The notes under the pieces are model-generated. The model was not told the DNA's origin. It was given only the letters and a program-made list of their open reading frames with translations, and ran no database searches. This document shows, piece by piece, positions 53,700 through 62,313 of a stretch of DNA of 64,000 nt. The number at the start of each line of letters is the position of its first letter. Position 1 is the first letter of the stretch. A program made the position numbers and the translations under genes. Source of the stretch: Pseudovibrio sp. Tun.PSC04-5.I4 (GTDB lineage Bacteria > Pseudomonadota > Alphaproteobacteria > Rhizobiales > Stappiaceae); the NCBI RefSeq assembly GCF_900104145.1, contig NZ_FNLB01000006.1, positions 2,005,001 through 2,069,000 on the forward strand, written 5' to 3'.

Positions 53700-54553
53700 T
53701 CTCAAAAATTGCTGATGGGGCAATCGTCTGTGCGGGACGTGTGTATTGTGACCTCATCTTTACAGGGCTCACCGAACTGCCAAGACTGGGCGAAGAAACC
53801 TACGCCAAGGATCTTGCAGTAGAACCCGGAGGTGGCGGTTTTATAACCGCTGCCAACCTGTCCGCATTGGGGCATAAAACGAGCCTGCTCGCCTCAATGC
53901 CAGGCGGCCCGTTCGGGTCCGCTATCTTAGAAAAGATGGAGCGCAGCGGAGTAGACCTCAGCCTCTCTCCATTCGATATGGCAAATGGCGCGCAGGTGAC
54001 GGCAGTCATTGGTTGTCAGGAAGATCGTGCCTTTCTCACCAAACGCAACGGCGCAGCCATACCAAAAGACATGCTCACTGCGTTTAGCACCTCATCCGCC
54101 AAGCATCTTCACATAGGAGAACTGGCAACGCTTCAAGAGGTTCCAGAACTACTGGAAATCGCAAAAGCAAACGGCATGACGGTTTCGCTGGATTGCTCGT
54201 GGGACCAGAACTGCCTTCTGAGCAACGACATCAAGTCGCTGATTGCAAGGGTGGATGTCTTCCTGCCCAATGAAATGGAAGCTCGGCATCTGGGTTATTT
54301 GGATAACCCAGACCTATGCCCAACATTAACTGTCGTAAAAAAAGGCAAGGCTGGCGCAACCGCCCTCACCTCAGATGGTGAAATCACGATTGCCGCAGAC
54401 CCGGTTGAAGTTATAGATACAACTGGCGCAGGCGATGCATTCAACGCAGGGTTTTTAAGCTTCTGGCTTCGCGGCGCTGATATCAAGACCTGCCTGCAGG
54501 AAGGCAACAAATGCGGCGCAGCCGCAGTCACACGCATCGGCGGCGCACCTTAA
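53696..54553 (+). CDS. PfkB family carbohydrate kinase
   Basis: 285 residues from a GTG overlapping the ATPase stop. PfkB signatures: PGGGGFITAANLSALG near 41-56 and the catalytic VIDTTGAGDAFNAGFL near 238-253 with the Asp base. Should phosphorylate the sugar released by the pathway. Substrate not deducible; related kinases act on ribose, fructose, KDG or fructosamines. Last gene of the plus-strand operon. Confidence 0.9.
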   Translation: MISKIADGAIVCAGRVYCDLIFTGLTELPRLGEETYAKDLAVEPGGGGFITAANLSALGHKTSLLASMPGGPFGSAILEKMERSGVDLSLSPFDMANGAQVTAVIGCQEDRAFLTKRNGAAIPKDMLTAFSTSSAKHLHIGELATLQEVPELLEIAKANGMTVSLDCSWDQNCLLSNDIKSLIARVDVFLPNEMEARHLGYLDNPDLCPTLTVVKKGKAGATALTSDGEITIAADPVEVIDTTGAGDAFNAGFLSFWLRGADIKTCLQEGNKCGAAAVTRIGGAP

Positions 54554-54564
54554 GCAACAACAAC

Positions 54565-54585
54565 GGGTCGCATAAACTGCGACCC
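54565..54585 (+). terminator. hairpin after the kinase gene
   Basis: Perfect eight-base stem GGGTCGCA / TGCGACCC (54565-54572, 54578-54585) with a five-base loop, 11 bases past the stop. There is no T-tract, so it is a weak terminator or an mRNA 3' end protector. Confidence 0.5.
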
Positions 54586-54646
54586 TCATCGTCAAAGTAT
54601 AAATCACAAATTCGAAAGCTCAAATGTCAATTGAGCGCGCTATTGC

Positions 54647-56038
54647 TTAGCTGATACTCTGCGCGGTAACGTCTGCGGCTGTCATGTCCAAAGCACGATG
54701 CACCTTTTCCATCAACTCATCCACTTCAGCTTTTGTGATCACCAATGGCGGCGAAATAATCATGCTGTCACCCACATGACGCATAACCAAACCACTGCCA
54801 AAGCTGTGATCACGGCAAATGGTTCCAACTGTTCCCTTATCAGCCTGAAACGGCGCGCGACGTGCTTTATCAGGAGACAATTCCAAGGCCCCAACCAAAC
54901 CACAAATACGGGCCTCCCCAACCAGCGGGTGCTCTCCTAGCGCTTTCCACCTTGAAGCGAGATACGGCCCTGTATCTATGGCAACTTTCTCAACCAACCG
55001 CTCATTCTCAATAATTTCAAGATTGGCCAGTGCCGCCGCACATGCGGATGGATGCGCAGAATAAGTAAAGCCGTGGTAAAACTCGCCGCCGTGTTCGATA
55101 AAGCCCTTGGCAACCTTTTCACTCACCACAACGGCACCAATTGGCAGGTAGCCAGAAGACAGGCCTTTCGCGATTGACATTAAGTCTGGTTTAAACTTGA
55201 AGGTCTGTGAACCGAACCAGTTTCCAGTTCGCCCAAACCCACAAATTACCTCATCCGCCACCAGCAGAATATTCCGCTCCCGGCAAATGCGTTCAATCTC
55301 TGGCCAATAGGTTTCCGGCGGAATGATAACACCACCTGCGCCTTGCAGGGGTTCACCGATGAAGGCCGCCACGTTCTCCTCTCCAAGCCGGTCAATCTCA
55401 ATTTCCAGCTCGCGGGCACGCATCAGGCCAAAATCGGCAGGATCCATCTCTCCGCCTTCACCATACCAATAGGGCTGATTAATATGGGTAATATCAGGAA
55501 TAGGTAGACCGCCCTGTGCATGCATCGCACTCATGCCGCCAAGACTTGCCCCCGCCATGGTGGAGCCGTGATAAGCATTGTGTCGAGAGATAATGGTCTT
55601 CTTCGAAGGTTTGCTTTCACTGGCCCAATAATGACGAACCATGCGGACTATGGTGTCATTTGCCTCAGAGCCTGACCCTGTAAAAAACACATGGTCCAGA
55701 TCATCCGGTGCTAGATTTGCTATCTTTTCCGCCAGTGCAATAGCAGGCGGGTGAGACGTCTGGAAGAAGGTATTATAATAGGGTAACTGCTTCATTTGAC
55801 GGTTCACCGCCTCAATGATCTCAGTGCGTCCATACCCAACATTCACGCACCACAGACCGGCCATGCCATCGAGGATTTTATTGCCTTCTGAATCCCAAAG
55901 ATAAACACCTTCAGCTCGCGTGATGACCCGCGTCCCTTTCGCATTCAGGGATTTTGTGTCTGTAAACGGATGCAAATGATGGGCTGCATCCTTTGCTTGA
56001 AGAACATGAGTTGGAGGAAGATTAGCAATATAATCCAT
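54647..56038 (-). CDS. class III aminotransferase (putrescine/omega-amino acid, SpuC-like)
   Basis: 463 residues, PLP-dependent. The PLP lysine lies in SIAKGLSSGYLP; other class III marks are GLWCVNVGYGR (near 61), FTGSGSEANDTIVRM (near 119), HGSTMAGASLGG and DEVICGFGRTG. Length and sequence fit the polyamine/pyruvate group, and the genes nearby import and make putrescine, so transamination of putrescine or 4-aminobutanal products is the likely role. Start preceded by GGAAGGGATG. A TGTGATCACA palindrome lies 111 bases upstream. Confidence 0.9.
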   Translation of the reverse strand: MDYIANLPPTHVLQAKDAAHHLHPFTDTKSLNAKGTRVITRAEGVYLWDSEGNKILDGMAGLWCVNVGYGRTEIIEAVNRQMKQLPYYNTFFQTSHPPAIALAEKIANLAPDDLDHVFFTGSGSEANDTIVRMVRHYWASESKPSKKTIISRHNAYHGSTMAGASLGGMSAMHAQGGLPIPDITHINQPYWYGEGGEMDPADFGLMRARELEIEIDRLGEENVAAFIGEPLQGAGGVIIPPETYWPEIERICRERNILLVADEVICGFGRTGNWFGSQTFKFKPDLMSIAKGLSSGYLPIGAVVVSEKVAKGFIEHGGEFYHGFTYSAHPSACAAALANLEIIENERLVEKVAIDTGPYLASRWKALGEHPLVGEARICGLVGALELSPDKARRAPFQADKGTVGTICRDHSFGSGLVMRHVGDSMIISPPLVITKAEVDELMEKVHRALDMTAADVTAQSIS

Positions 56039-56148
56039 GGGTTCATCCCTTCCTGAAGACAGCAGACCCAGCTCATAATGGGTCAGTATGAAGATATCTC
56101 TCTGCGGAAATTACCGTAGCCGGAAAGAGGTTAGAATATCCCATATTT

Positions 56149-56158
56149 TGTGATCACA
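56149..56158. promoter_or_regulatory. GntR-type operator candidate 1 (TGTGATCACA)
   Basis: A perfect 10-base palindrome upstream of the aminotransferase gene. The same motif recurs twice in the promoter of potF, either side of the GntR gene. Fits the T-GT-N4-AC-A pattern of FadR/FCD regulators. Confidence 0.6.
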
Positions 56159-56284
56159 TTTCTCAACCTGTCAATCATTGATTGGAAACGATGCAAATTC
56201 ATAGGCTGCAAAACGGAGTTGACCATGCTCATTACGTCCGTCATTCAAAAACCCAATCCGCTAACTTGATCAGGTAAATGCACA

Positions 56285-56965
56285 CTATTTGGCAGCAATA
56301 AGAGACTCCCGAATAAACCCCATACCCTGCGCTATGTCTTCTTCCATCGCATGCTTCAATGCCTCAGCATCACGAGATTTCATCGCCTCTAGCGCTTGTT
56401 TGTGCTGATCCTCAAGATTCGCAGTTCCAGAGCGCCCGTAGACCAAACGCATAAAGGGTCCGAACTGAACCCAAAGATTTCTCACCAGTTTAATAAGAAT
56501 TTCTGATCTTGATTTTGAGTAGAGACTAAAGTGAAACCGGTAATTGCCGCGCATGTATCCCTCAACATCTCCAGTCTCCAACGCCACATCAATTTCAGAA
56601 TCTATATCGCCAAGCACTTGGATATCTTCATCAGTCAAATATTCAAGTGACATAGTTGCCAGCTCTACTTCCAACAGACGGCGAGCAGACCAAATTTCGA
56701 CAATCTTCCCTTCCGTCACATCCGGAATGGAAACACGTCTATTTCCATGTAGTTCCAGTGCGTTTTCAGCAATCAGGCGGCGCACTGCCTCGCGAACTGG
56801 CATAGCACTCACACTCAGGTCTTCGGCCAACCCACGCAAGGTCACAGCCTTGCCCGGTAAGAAGCCACCGAACAGAATTCGATCTCTCAACTGCCGATAA
56901 ACCTGTTCATGAACAGGCAAACTAACTTCAGTAGGCACAGTGTTATGTGATTTTTTTTTTATCAT
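56285..56965 (-). CDS. GntR family regulator (FadR/FCD subfamily)
   Basis: 226 residues. Winged helix-turn-helix at about 15-85 (VHEQVYRQLRDRILFGGFLP, LRGLAEDLSVSAMPVREAVR) and an all-helical FCD ligand domain from about 95 with metal-ligand-type His residues (FHFSLYSKS; EDQHKQALEAM). Set between the divergent aminotransferase and potF units; probably controls both in response to a polyamine or breakdown product. Confidence 0.92.
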   Translation of the reverse strand: MIKKKSHNTVPTEVSLPVHEQVYRQLRDRILFGGFLPGKAVTLRGLAEDLSVSAMPVREAVRRLIAENALELHGNRRVSIPDVTEGKIVEIWSARRLLEVELATMSLEYLTDEDIQVLGDIDSEIDVALETGDVEGYMRGNYRFHFSLYSKSRSEILIKLVRNLWVQFGPFMRLVYGRSGTANLEDQHKQALEAMKSRDAEALKHAMEEDIAQGMGFIRESLIAAK

Positions 56966-57005
56966 GCAAGGACTATAAGTGCCGCGGACCCAGCTGCAAA
57001 GATAA

Positions 57006-57048
57006 TTTGATCACAAACTATTGCTTAGCTCCAAAAACTGTGATCATC
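57006..57048. promoter_or_regulatory. GntR-type operator candidates 2 and 3
   Basis: TTTGATCACA at 57006-57015 and TGTGATCATC at 57039-57048, matching the palindrome at 56149 in 9 and 8 of 10 bases. Their centres are 33 bases apart, close to three helical turns, in the gap between the GntR gene and potF. Confidence 0.6.
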
Positions 57049-57141
57049 TTTGAGGTGTGGCGCAGAGAAAACAACAATGGAGAATGCCAGTGCCAGATTA
57101 ACCAGCACCAATGCTGGGCACAATTGAAGGGGGAATATGAA

Positions 57142-58248
57142 ATGATATCGAGCTTCAAGTCCAAGGCTATGGGAACAGCCATAGCAGCTTGCGCAGCAAC
57201 CTTTGCAGCAGGCACCGCCCATGCCGAAGGGTCTCTTAACATTTACAATTGGTCCGACTACATCGATGAAGCCGTCCTGGCCGAGTTTGAAGCAGAGACC
57301 GGCATCAAAGTGAAATACGATGTCTTCGACTCCAACGAAATTCTGGAAACAAAGCTTCTTGCCGGCGTCACTGGCTACGATATCGTCGTCCCCTCTGGCA
57401 CATTCCTCTCTCGCCAAATTCAAGCCGGTGTGTTTCAGGAGCTGGACAAGTCGGCCCTCCCCAACCTGAAGAACATGTGGTCAGTCGTTTCCGAACGAAC
57501 TGCCCTTTATGATCCGGGAAACAAGTTCTCCATCAACTACCTATGGGGCACGACAGGGATCGGCTACAATGTTGACGCCGCCGCCCAGCGCTTGGATGGA
57601 AAGCCCGTAGACAGTTGGGAAATCTTCTTCAATCCGGCAATTCTCGCAAGGTTTCAGGATTGCGGCGTCCATGTGCTGGATGCTCCAGCAGAACTTATTC
57701 CCGCAGCCCTTAATTACCTTGGCCTCAACCCCGATAGCCATGACAAAGCCGATATTGCCAAGGCCGCTGAGCTCCTGAAGACAGTTCGCCCTTATGTGCA
57801 GAAGTTCCATAGCTCAGAGTATATCAATGCTTTGGCAAATGGAGATATCTGCTTGGCTGTTGGCTGGTCTGGCGATGTATTCCAAGCGCGTGACAGAGCC
57901 AACGAAGCTAAAAACGGCGTAAAGGTAAACTACATCATCCCCAAAGAAGGAGCCCTGATGTGGTTTGACCAAATGGTCATTACATCTGATGCGACGAACG
58001 TCAAAGAAGCACATATCTTCCTTGATTACATCATGCGGCCGGAGGTGATCGCAAAGTCAACCAACTACGTGGTTTATGCCAACGGCAACGAAGCGTCTCA
58101 GCAATTTATTGACGCAGAAATTTTGGAAGACAAAGCCGTATATCCCGATGATGCTACATTGGAGAAAATCTACGTCACAACACCCTACGCACCAAAAATA
58201 CAGCGTATTGTGACCCGTGCGTGGACCGCCGTTAAAACGGGTCAATGA
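57142..58248 (+). CDS. potF: polyamine ABC transporter substrate-binding protein
   Basis: 368 residues from the ATG at 57142, after GAAGGGGGA; a longer open frame from 56947 places 65 irrelevant residues ahead of the signal peptide. Signal: AMGTAIAACAATFAAGTAHA. PotF/SpuD-like SLNIYNWSDYIDEAVLAEFE at the mature N terminus, followed by YDIVVPSGTFLSRQI and LWGTTGIGYNVDA. Binds putrescine or spermidine. Confidence 0.94.
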   Translation: MISSFKSKAMGTAIAACAATFAAGTAHAEGSLNIYNWSDYIDEAVLAEFEAETGIKVKYDVFDSNEILETKLLAGVTGYDIVVPSGTFLSRQIQAGVFQELDKSALPNLKNMWSVVSERTALYDPGNKFSINYLWGTTGIGYNVDAAAQRLDGKPVDSWEIFFNPAILARFQDCGVHVLDAPAELIPAALNYLGLNPDSHDKADIAKAAELLKTVRPYVQKFHSSEYINALANGDICLAVGWSGDVFQARDRANEAKNGVKVNYIIPKEGALMWFDQMVITSDATNVKEAHIFLDYIMRPEVIAKSTNYVVYANGNEASQQFIDAEILEDKAVYPDDATLEKIYVTTPYAPKIQRIVTRAWTAVKTGQ

Positions 58249-58344
58249 CTCCCCAAAAGGTGCGCCTGCGAAGACCGCTTTGCTTGCCCACCCCCTCATT
58301 TGGACCAGTCAACCGTTAAACAACGGAAGCGGGGCGGAACCACC

Positions 58345-59493
58345 TTGGAAACTCTGGCAAAAACACAACCAATCTGCAAATTTGAGCCTTGGGAAGATCC
58401 AACCCAAACTCCTTTGGTCCGCTTTGACGGCGTGACCAAAAAGTTTGATGACTTCACTGCGATTGAAGATCTGACGCTCGACATATACGAGCGGGAATTC
58501 TTCGCCCTGCTTGGTCCATCAGGGTGCGGCAAAACCACCATGATGCGCATGCTTGCGGGGTTTGAACACCCCACAAACGGCAGTATCCATCTGGGCCAGC
58601 GCAATCTGGAAAAAGCACCGCCGCACAAACGACCGGTCAACATGATGTTCCAGTCCTATGCGCTCTTCCCGCATATGAACGTCGAACAAAACATAGGCTT
58701 TGGTCTCAAACAAGACAAAATACCGAAAGCGGAAATCAAACGACGTGTAGAGGAAATGCTGTCTCTGGTGCAGTTGGAGCAGTTTGCCAAACGCAAGCCC
58801 CACCAACTTTCCGGCGGCCAAAAACAACGCGTTGCCCTCGCCCGGTCCTTGGCTAAAAAACCCAAACTCCTGCTTCTAGATGAACCTCTCGGCGCGCTTG
58901 ATCGCAAGTTGCGCGAGCAAACCCAGTTTGAACTGATGAACATTCAGGAGCAACTCGGCCTGACCTTTGTCATCGTCACTCATGATCAGGAAGAGGCGAT
59001 GACGGTTGCCAGCCGCATTGCAGTGATGGACCACGGTAAGATCGTTCAGGTGGCAACACCCGCTGAAATCTACGAGTACCCCAACTCCCGCTATACCGCA
59101 GACTTCATCGGTGATGTGAACATCATTGAAGGCCGCATTGATGTCACAACAGGTCAAACAGCCAGCTTGCAGTGGTGCGAGGGTGAAACGCCCCTTAGTG
59201 TCGCGACAAAGCTACGCCCACAAGCTGGCTCAACCGCATGGTTGGCAGTAAGGCCCGAAAAATTACGCATTTCAAAAGATCGACCAGCCACAGCAGATAA
59301 CTGCGTCAAAGGGGAAGTTTGGGATATCGGTTACACCGGCAACATCTCCACCTATCACGTCAAAGTATCAGACGGGTCCATCCTTAAAGCACAAGTCTCT
59401 AACCGCGAACATCTGGCTGACCGCCCAATCACATGGGAAGACCCTGTCTACGTCTATTGGGAAAAAGGCGCTGGCGTCTTTCTGGAAGCGTGA
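58345..59493 (+). CDS. potG: polyamine ABC transporter ATP-binding protein
   Basis: 382 residues from TTG at 58345 (GCGGGGCGGA upstream); another TTG at 58300 would add 15 residues but lacks a ribosome binding site. Walker A GPSGCGKTTMMRM, signature LSGGQKQRVALARSL, Walker B LLLLDEPLGALD, plus a C-terminal TOBE domain. The Q-loop neighbourhood NMMFQSYALFPHMNVEQNIG is almost that of E. coli PotG. The gap to potF is 96 bases. Confidence 0.92.
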   Translation: METLAKTQPICKFEPWEDPTQTPLVRFDGVTKKFDDFTAIEDLTLDIYEREFFALLGPSGCGKTTMMRMLAGFEHPTNGSIHLGQRNLEKAPPHKRPVNMMFQSYALFPHMNVEQNIGFGLKQDKIPKAEIKRRVEEMLSLVQLEQFAKRKPHQLSGGQKQRVALARSLAKKPKLLLLDEPLGALDRKLREQTQFELMNIQEQLGLTFVIVTHDQEEAMTVASRIAVMDHGKIVQVATPAEIYEYPNSRYTADFIGDVNIIEGRIDVTTGQTASLQWCEGETPLSVATKLRPQAGSTAWLAVRPEKLRISKDRPATADNCVKGEVWDIGYTGNISTYHVKVSDGSILKAQVSNREHLADRPITWEDPVYVYWEKGAGVFLEA

Positions 59494-59502
59494 GGAGGAA
59501 GC

Positions 59503-60462
59503 ATGACAGTCGTTGACATTACACCTCCCCTCACAGATGAGGTAGAAGAGGAAAATCCGCTGAGCGCAGGCTGGGGCCGCAAACTGCTAATTGCTGTGCC
59601 CTATCTCTGGCTGCTCGTTTTCTTTCTCGCCCCTTTCATCATTGTCCTGAAGATTTCATTTTCTGACGTTGTTTTAGCGCGTCCGCCCTACTTTCCAAAC
59701 TTCGATATCTCCGAAGGTTGGAGCGGCCTTGTCGCCATGTTTCAGGCGTTTGATCTGGAAAACTACCTCTGGCTGACGGGAGATGCCCTTTACTGGAAAT
59801 CCTATCTCTCAAGCCTCAAAGTGGCATCCATCTCCACTCTTATCACGCTGCTGATTGGCTACCCAATCGCCTACTCCATGGCAAAAGCACCAAGGGAATG
59901 GCGCGCCACCCTCCTCATGCTAATCATCCTGCCGTTTTGGACCAGCTTCCTCATCAGAGTGTACGCCTGGATCGGGATCTTAAAAAAAGAAGGCTTCCTC
60001 AACCACTTCCTGCTCTGGGCCGGAGCGATTGATGAACCGCTTATGATCCTGAACACGGATACAGCTGTCTATATCGGCATTGTCTATTCCTACCTGCCAT
60101 TCATGGTTCTGCCGCTCTATGCCGTTTTGGAAAAGCTGGAAGTCTCCCTGCTGGAAGCGGCAACAGATTTGGGCTGTTCCCCACTCAAAGCATTCTGGGT
60201 CATCACTCTGCCGCTCTCCTTGTCTGGTGTCTGGGCAGGCTGCTTCCTCGTCTTTATCCCAGCCGTGGGTGAGTTCGTCATACCGGATATTCTCGGCGGC
60301 TCCAGCACTATCATGATAGGCAAAACGCTCTGGGTGGAATTCTTCTCCAACCGAGACTGGCCGGTCGCATCAGCCGTTGCCATCCTCCTGTTGTTTATGC
60401 TGATCCTGCCCATTGTCCTGTTTCAAAAACAACAGGAAAAACATGCGGAGGCCAGCCAATGA
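59503..60462 (+). CDS. potH: polyamine ABC transporter permease
   Basis: 319 residues with six membrane segments, a cytoplasmic N-terminal tail of about 30 residues and the EAA loop LLEAATDLGCSPLKAFWVIT. FWTSFLIRVYAWIGIL is typical of PotB/PotH. Starts after GAGGAGGAAGC, 9 bases past potG; its end overlaps potI. Confidence 0.94.
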   Translation: MTVVDITPPLTDEVEEENPLSAGWGRKLLIAVPYLWLLVFFLAPFIIVLKISFSDVVLARPPYFPNFDISEGWSGLVAMFQAFDLENYLWLTGDALYWKSYLSSLKVASISTLITLLIGYPIAYSMAKAPREWRATLLMLIILPFWTSFLIRVYAWIGILKKEGFLNHFLLWAGAIDEPLMILNTDTAVYIGIVYSYLPFMVLPLYAVLEKLEVSLLEAATDLGCSPLKAFWVITLPLSLSGVWAGCFLVFIPAVGEFVIPDILGGSSTIMIGKTLWVEFFSNRDWPVASAVAILLLFMLILPIVLFQKQQEKHAEASQ

Positions 60463-61277
60463 CCCGCTTCAACTGGTTCAACACCACAACACTCACTCTC
60501 GGCTTTGCCTTCCTTTACCTGCCGATTATCCTGCTGATGATCTACTCCTTCAACGAGTCTCGCCTCGTCACGGTTTGGGCCGGTTTTTCGACCAAGTGGT
60601 ATCAGTCGGTGTTCCTTAATGAGAGTTTCATGGATGCCGCTTGGGTCACTGTGCGGGTGGCCTTCATCTCAGCCTCGGTTGCCACCGTATTTGGCACAAT
60701 GGCAGCTTTGGTGCTAAACCGCGCAGGTCCGTTCCTCGGTAAAACGCTGTTCACGGGAATGATCTACGCACCCATGGTGATGCCGGAAGTAATCACCGGC
60801 CTCTCGCTGCTGCTGCTCTTCGTCTCCCTGGATTTTGCTCGCGGGTTCTGGACAGTCACCATCGCCCACATCACCTTCTCCATGTGTTATGCGGCCGTCG
60901 TTGTATCCGCCCGATTGGTCACCTTTGAGAAAAGCTTTGAGGAAGCCGCGCTGGATCTGGGCTGCACCCGCTTGTCCGCATTTATGCAAGTCACACTTCC
61001 AATCATCTTTCCTGCAATCCTAGCTGCATGGCTGCTCGCCTTCACCTTGTCGCTGGATGATCTGGTGATTGCATCCTTCGCCTCCGGTCCCGGCGCGACC
61101 ACCCTGCCCATGAAGATCTATTCGCAAGTCCGCTTCGGCGTCTCACCGGAAATCAATGCCCTGTCATCCATATTGGTCACCATCGTGGCCATTGGCGTTG
61201 TCACAGCCTCGCTGATCACCAAACAAGCCTATGTAAAGCGTATGAAAGAAGAACGATTGGCGGAAGCTGCAATCTAA
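60459..61277 (+). CDS. potI: polyamine ABC transporter permease
   Basis: 272 residues, six membrane segments. FEEAALDLGCTRLSAFMQVT is the EAA loop, and LSLDDLVIASFASGPGATTL is the PotC/PotI signature. Starts in ATGA overlap with potH and forms the channel with it. Confidence 0.94.
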   Translation: MTRFNWFNTTTLTLGFAFLYLPIILLMIYSFNESRLVTVWAGFSTKWYQSVFLNESFMDAAWVTVRVAFISASVATVFGTMAALVLNRAGPFLGKTLFTGMIYAPMVMPEVITGLSLLLLFVSLDFARGFWTVTIAHITFSMCYAAVVVSARLVTFEKSFEEAALDLGCTRLSAFMQVTLPIIFPAILAAWLLAFTLSLDDLVIASFASGPGATTLPMKIYSQVRFGVSPEINALSSILVTIVAIGVVTASLITKQAYVKRMKEERLAEAAI

Positions 61278-61291
61278 CCGAGGAAGAAACA

Positions 61292-62272
61292 GTGTCTGAT
61301 GTAAAACATCCATCCTCGCTGGATGAATATTCAAACGGGGACCTAGCCTACACCCGTTCAACCCCCTATGGGACAGTCGCGGAATCCTGTTACGCTGGCG
61401 CCCTCAGCTTCATGCGCCGCAGGTTCACCAAGGACCTGACAGGCGCCGATGTCGCAATCCTCGGCATTCCTTTTGATATGTCCGTCAGCAACCGCCCCGG
61501 CTGCCGCTTTGGCCCGCGCGCGATCCGGCAAGCCTCCTCCATTTTAGCATGGGACCATGCATGGGGTTGGCCGTTTGACCCTTATGACCGTCTGGCTGTT
61601 ATCGACTACGGCGACTTCGTTTTCGACCCCGGCTATCCCATGGATATCCCCGGTGAGCTGGAACAGCAGGCCGCAACAATTTTAGACGCAGGTGCCACAA
61701 CGCTCATGTTGGGCGGCGATCATTTCTGCGCCTACCCCATGCTCAAAGCGCATGCCGAAAAGCACGGCCCGTTGTCCCTCATCCAGTTTGATGCCCACAG
61801 CGATACCTGGACGGATGACACACCGCGCATTGACCATGGCACTATGTTCTACAAGGCCGTCAAAGAAGGCCTCATCAACACGCAAACGTCGATACAGATT
61901 GGTATCAGAACCAACAACGACAACACCCACGGCCTCACCACAATTACAGCTGACTGGGTGCGCAACAACGGAGCGCAAGCAACCGCCCGCAGAATAAAGC
62001 AAGTGGTTGGTCATTCTGCCAGCTACATCAGCTTTGATATTGACTGCCTTGACCCTGCTTTCGCACCGGGAACCGGCACACCAGTTATAGGCGGTCTTGG
62101 TTCTGGTGAGGCACGTGAAATTCTCCGTGGCCTTGCAGGCATCAACCTTAAAGGCATGGATTTGGTAGAAGTTTCACCTGCCTATGACCATGCAGAAATT
62201 ACAGCCTTAGCAGGCGCCACATTGGCGTTGGATCTGATATGTATATATGCCAGTCAGTTTCCTGATCGCTGA
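61292..62272 (+). CDS. speB: agmatinase
   Basis: 326 residues from a GTG start with GAGGAAG upstream. Manganese enzyme that splits agmatine to putrescine and urea. Metal motifs: GGDHFCAYP (near 144), FDAHSDTW (near 166) and SFDIDCLDPAFAPGTGTPVI (near 247-266), matching E. coli SpeB including the GGDHF variant. In operon with the polyamine importer, so the substrate may be imported agmatine. Confidence 0.94.
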   Translation: MSDVKHPSSLDEYSNGDLAYTRSTPYGTVAESCYAGALSFMRRRFTKDLTGADVAILGIPFDMSVSNRPGCRFGPRAIRQASSILAWDHAWGWPFDPYDRLAVIDYGDFVFDPGYPMDIPGELEQQAATILDAGATTLMLGGDHFCAYPMLKAHAEKHGPLSLIQFDAHSDTWTDDTPRIDHGTMFYKAVKEGLINTQTSIQIGIRTNNDNTHGLTTITADWVRNNGAQATARRIKQVVGHSASYISFDIDCLDPAFAPGTGTPVIGGLGSGEAREILRGLAGINLKGMDLVEVSPAYDHAEITALAGATLALDLICIYASQFPDR

Positions 62273-62313
62273 AGATAACCATAGACATTTCATTCACTGA
62301 TAGAAGAGATAGC

